From contig JAIXVO010000400.1 of assembly GCA_027482985.1 (NCBI GenBank), forward strand, positions 1 to 5,348: a DNA stretch of 5,348 nucleotides, written 5' to 3'. Positions 4,618-5,348 of this stretch are shown here, one piece after another. The notes beneath the pieces were generated by a model. It was not told where the DNA came from, ran no database searches, and saw only the letters and a list, made by a program, of their open reading frames with translations. Within the stretch, counting starts at the first letter, position 1; each line of letters starts with the position of its first letter. This stretch comes from Cyanobacteriota bacterium (GTDB taxonomy: Bacteria > Cyanobacteriota > Cyanobacteriia > Leptolyngbyales > Leptolyngbyaceae). The translations under genes were made by a program, and so were the position numbers.

Positions 4618-5348
4618 ATGATTGAAGCGCAAATTTTTAGTAATGTCCGCCTGCCGGGGTTCACTGGCTCCCAAGAAATCACTGTTGAGCAAGGGGCGAT
4701 CGCCGCGATTCAGCCTCAACCGGCCGTGATCGCTGCTCATAGCCTCGATTTGGGGGGGGATTGGCTGTCGCTTGGTGGCATTGATTTGCAAATCAATGGA
4801 GCCTTGGGGCTGGCCTTCCCGGATTTGAATGCTACTAATGCGGACAAATTGAGCGTCATTAACGAATTTTTGTGGCAACAAGGTGTAGATGGCTACCTGC
4901 CGACGATCGTGACGACTTCGCTGGAGAACATGCAGCGATCGCTGGCGGTTGTGGCGGAACATCAGGCAACTGCTGCGACTGCGACTATTTTGGGTGTCCA
5001 TTTGGAAGGGCCGTTTCTGAATCCGGTCAAGCGGGGTGCCCATCCAGCAGAGCATTTACAGCCATTGACGATCTCCCAGGTGCAGCGGGTGTTGGGCGAC
5101 TATGCCAGCAGCGTCAAAGTGATGACCCTGGCACCAGAATTAGACCCATCCGGGGAAGTGATCCCATACCTGCGATCGCTGGGGATGACGGTCAGCCTGG
5201 GCCATTCTCTCGCTACTGCCAATCAAGCCCAGCAAGCTTTTGAGCAGGGAGCAACAATGGTCACCCACGCTTTTAATGCGATGCCACCCCTGCATCATCG
5301 CGAACCAGGGTTACTAGGTGCTGCGCTCGTGCATCCGGCCGTGCAGTG
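4618..5348 (+). CDS. nagA: N-acetylglucosamine-6-phosphate deacetylase, 3' end beyond the window (partial)
   Basis: Removes the acetyl group from GlcNAc-6-phosphate to give glucosamine-6-phosphate and acetate, a cytosolic step in recycling amino sugars from peptidoglycan or chitin (family knowledge). The visible 243 codons cover the N-terminal small domain and the first part of the TIM barrel of this amidohydrolase (full length is usually about 380 aa). Visible motifs are GGIDLQINGALG at 53-64, GVHLEGPFLNPVKRGAHP at 126-143 with metal ligand E130, SLGHSLATANQA at 193-204 with H196, and THAFNAMPPLHHREPG at 216-231 with H217. These match the single-metal E. coli type (E131, H195, H216; Gln instead of an HxH motif in the first strand). 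The catalytic Asp lies past the edge. An in-frame stop at 4603 makes 4618 the first ATG. AGGGG at 4593-4597 is too far upstream to be a good ribosome site, so translation initiation may be weak. It diverges from the diguanylate cyclase gene. Confidence 0.93.
   Translation, partial: MIEAQIFSNVRLPGFTGSQEITVEQGAIAAIQPQPAVIAAHSLDLGGDWLSLGGIDLQINGALGLAFPDLNATNADKLSVINEFLWQQGVDGYLPTIVTTSLENMQRSLAVVAEHQATAATATILGVHLEGPFLNPVKRGAHPAEHLQPLTISQVQRVLGDYASSVKVMTLAPELDPSGEVIPYLRSLGMTVSLGHSLATANQAQQAFEQGATMVTHAFNAMPPLHHREPGLLGAALVHPAVQ

Noticed and set aside
4252..5055. N-terminal extension of the diguanylate cyclase to a 623-aa protein starting at 5055.
   Set aside because: It runs antisense through nagA, whose motifs are unmistakable, has no recognisable domain, and REC domains normally start within a few residues of the N-terminus.

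Overview
The window looks like chromosomal DNA from a cyanobacterium. It carries a Psb28-family photosystem II assembly protein, a ThyD/SulA-type (TIGR01777) SDR protein typical of cyanobacteria and plastids, and at least eight exact copies of the cyanobacterial HIP1 octamer GCGATCGC spread over genes and gaps. Base composition is moderately GC-rich. The sequence does not show the species.

Left part, + strand: a 37-nt all-purine stretch containing a run of 22 G leads into a near-consensus -10 box, followed by psb28 (67-447) and, 90 nt downstream, thyD (538-1458). Both products point to thylakoid or photosystem II biogenesis. Between thyD and the next gene, which converges on it, lie two consecutive hairpins (1528-1590), probably a shared transcription barrier.

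Middle and right part, - strand, read from right to left: a REC-GGDEF response regulator/diguanylate cyclase (4251-3184), then 46 nt downstream a ureidoglycolate lyase (AllA) family protein (3137-2604). After a 423-nt stretch without a convincing gene comes a 63-aa conserved-looking protein of unknown function (2180-1989) with its own Shine-Dalgarno and terminator, and last an 86-aa two-helix membrane protein (1875-1615). The 423-nt stretch holds an imperfect 74-bp inverted repeat.

Right edge, + strand: nagA (N-acetylglucosamine-6-phosphate deacetylase) starts at 4618 and runs off the window after 243 codons. It diverges from the diguanylate cyclase gene across a 366-nt gap with a candidate promoter for each direction.

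Most of the window is ordinary cyanobacterial housekeeping. I found no CRISPR array, insertion sequence, prophage or defence locus, and no clear sign of an undescribed multi-gene system. The points most worth checking are the G-run next to the psb28 promoter, the 74-bp inverted repeat, and the possible co-transcription of a c-di-GMP-synthesising response regulator with a ureide-cleaving enzyme.
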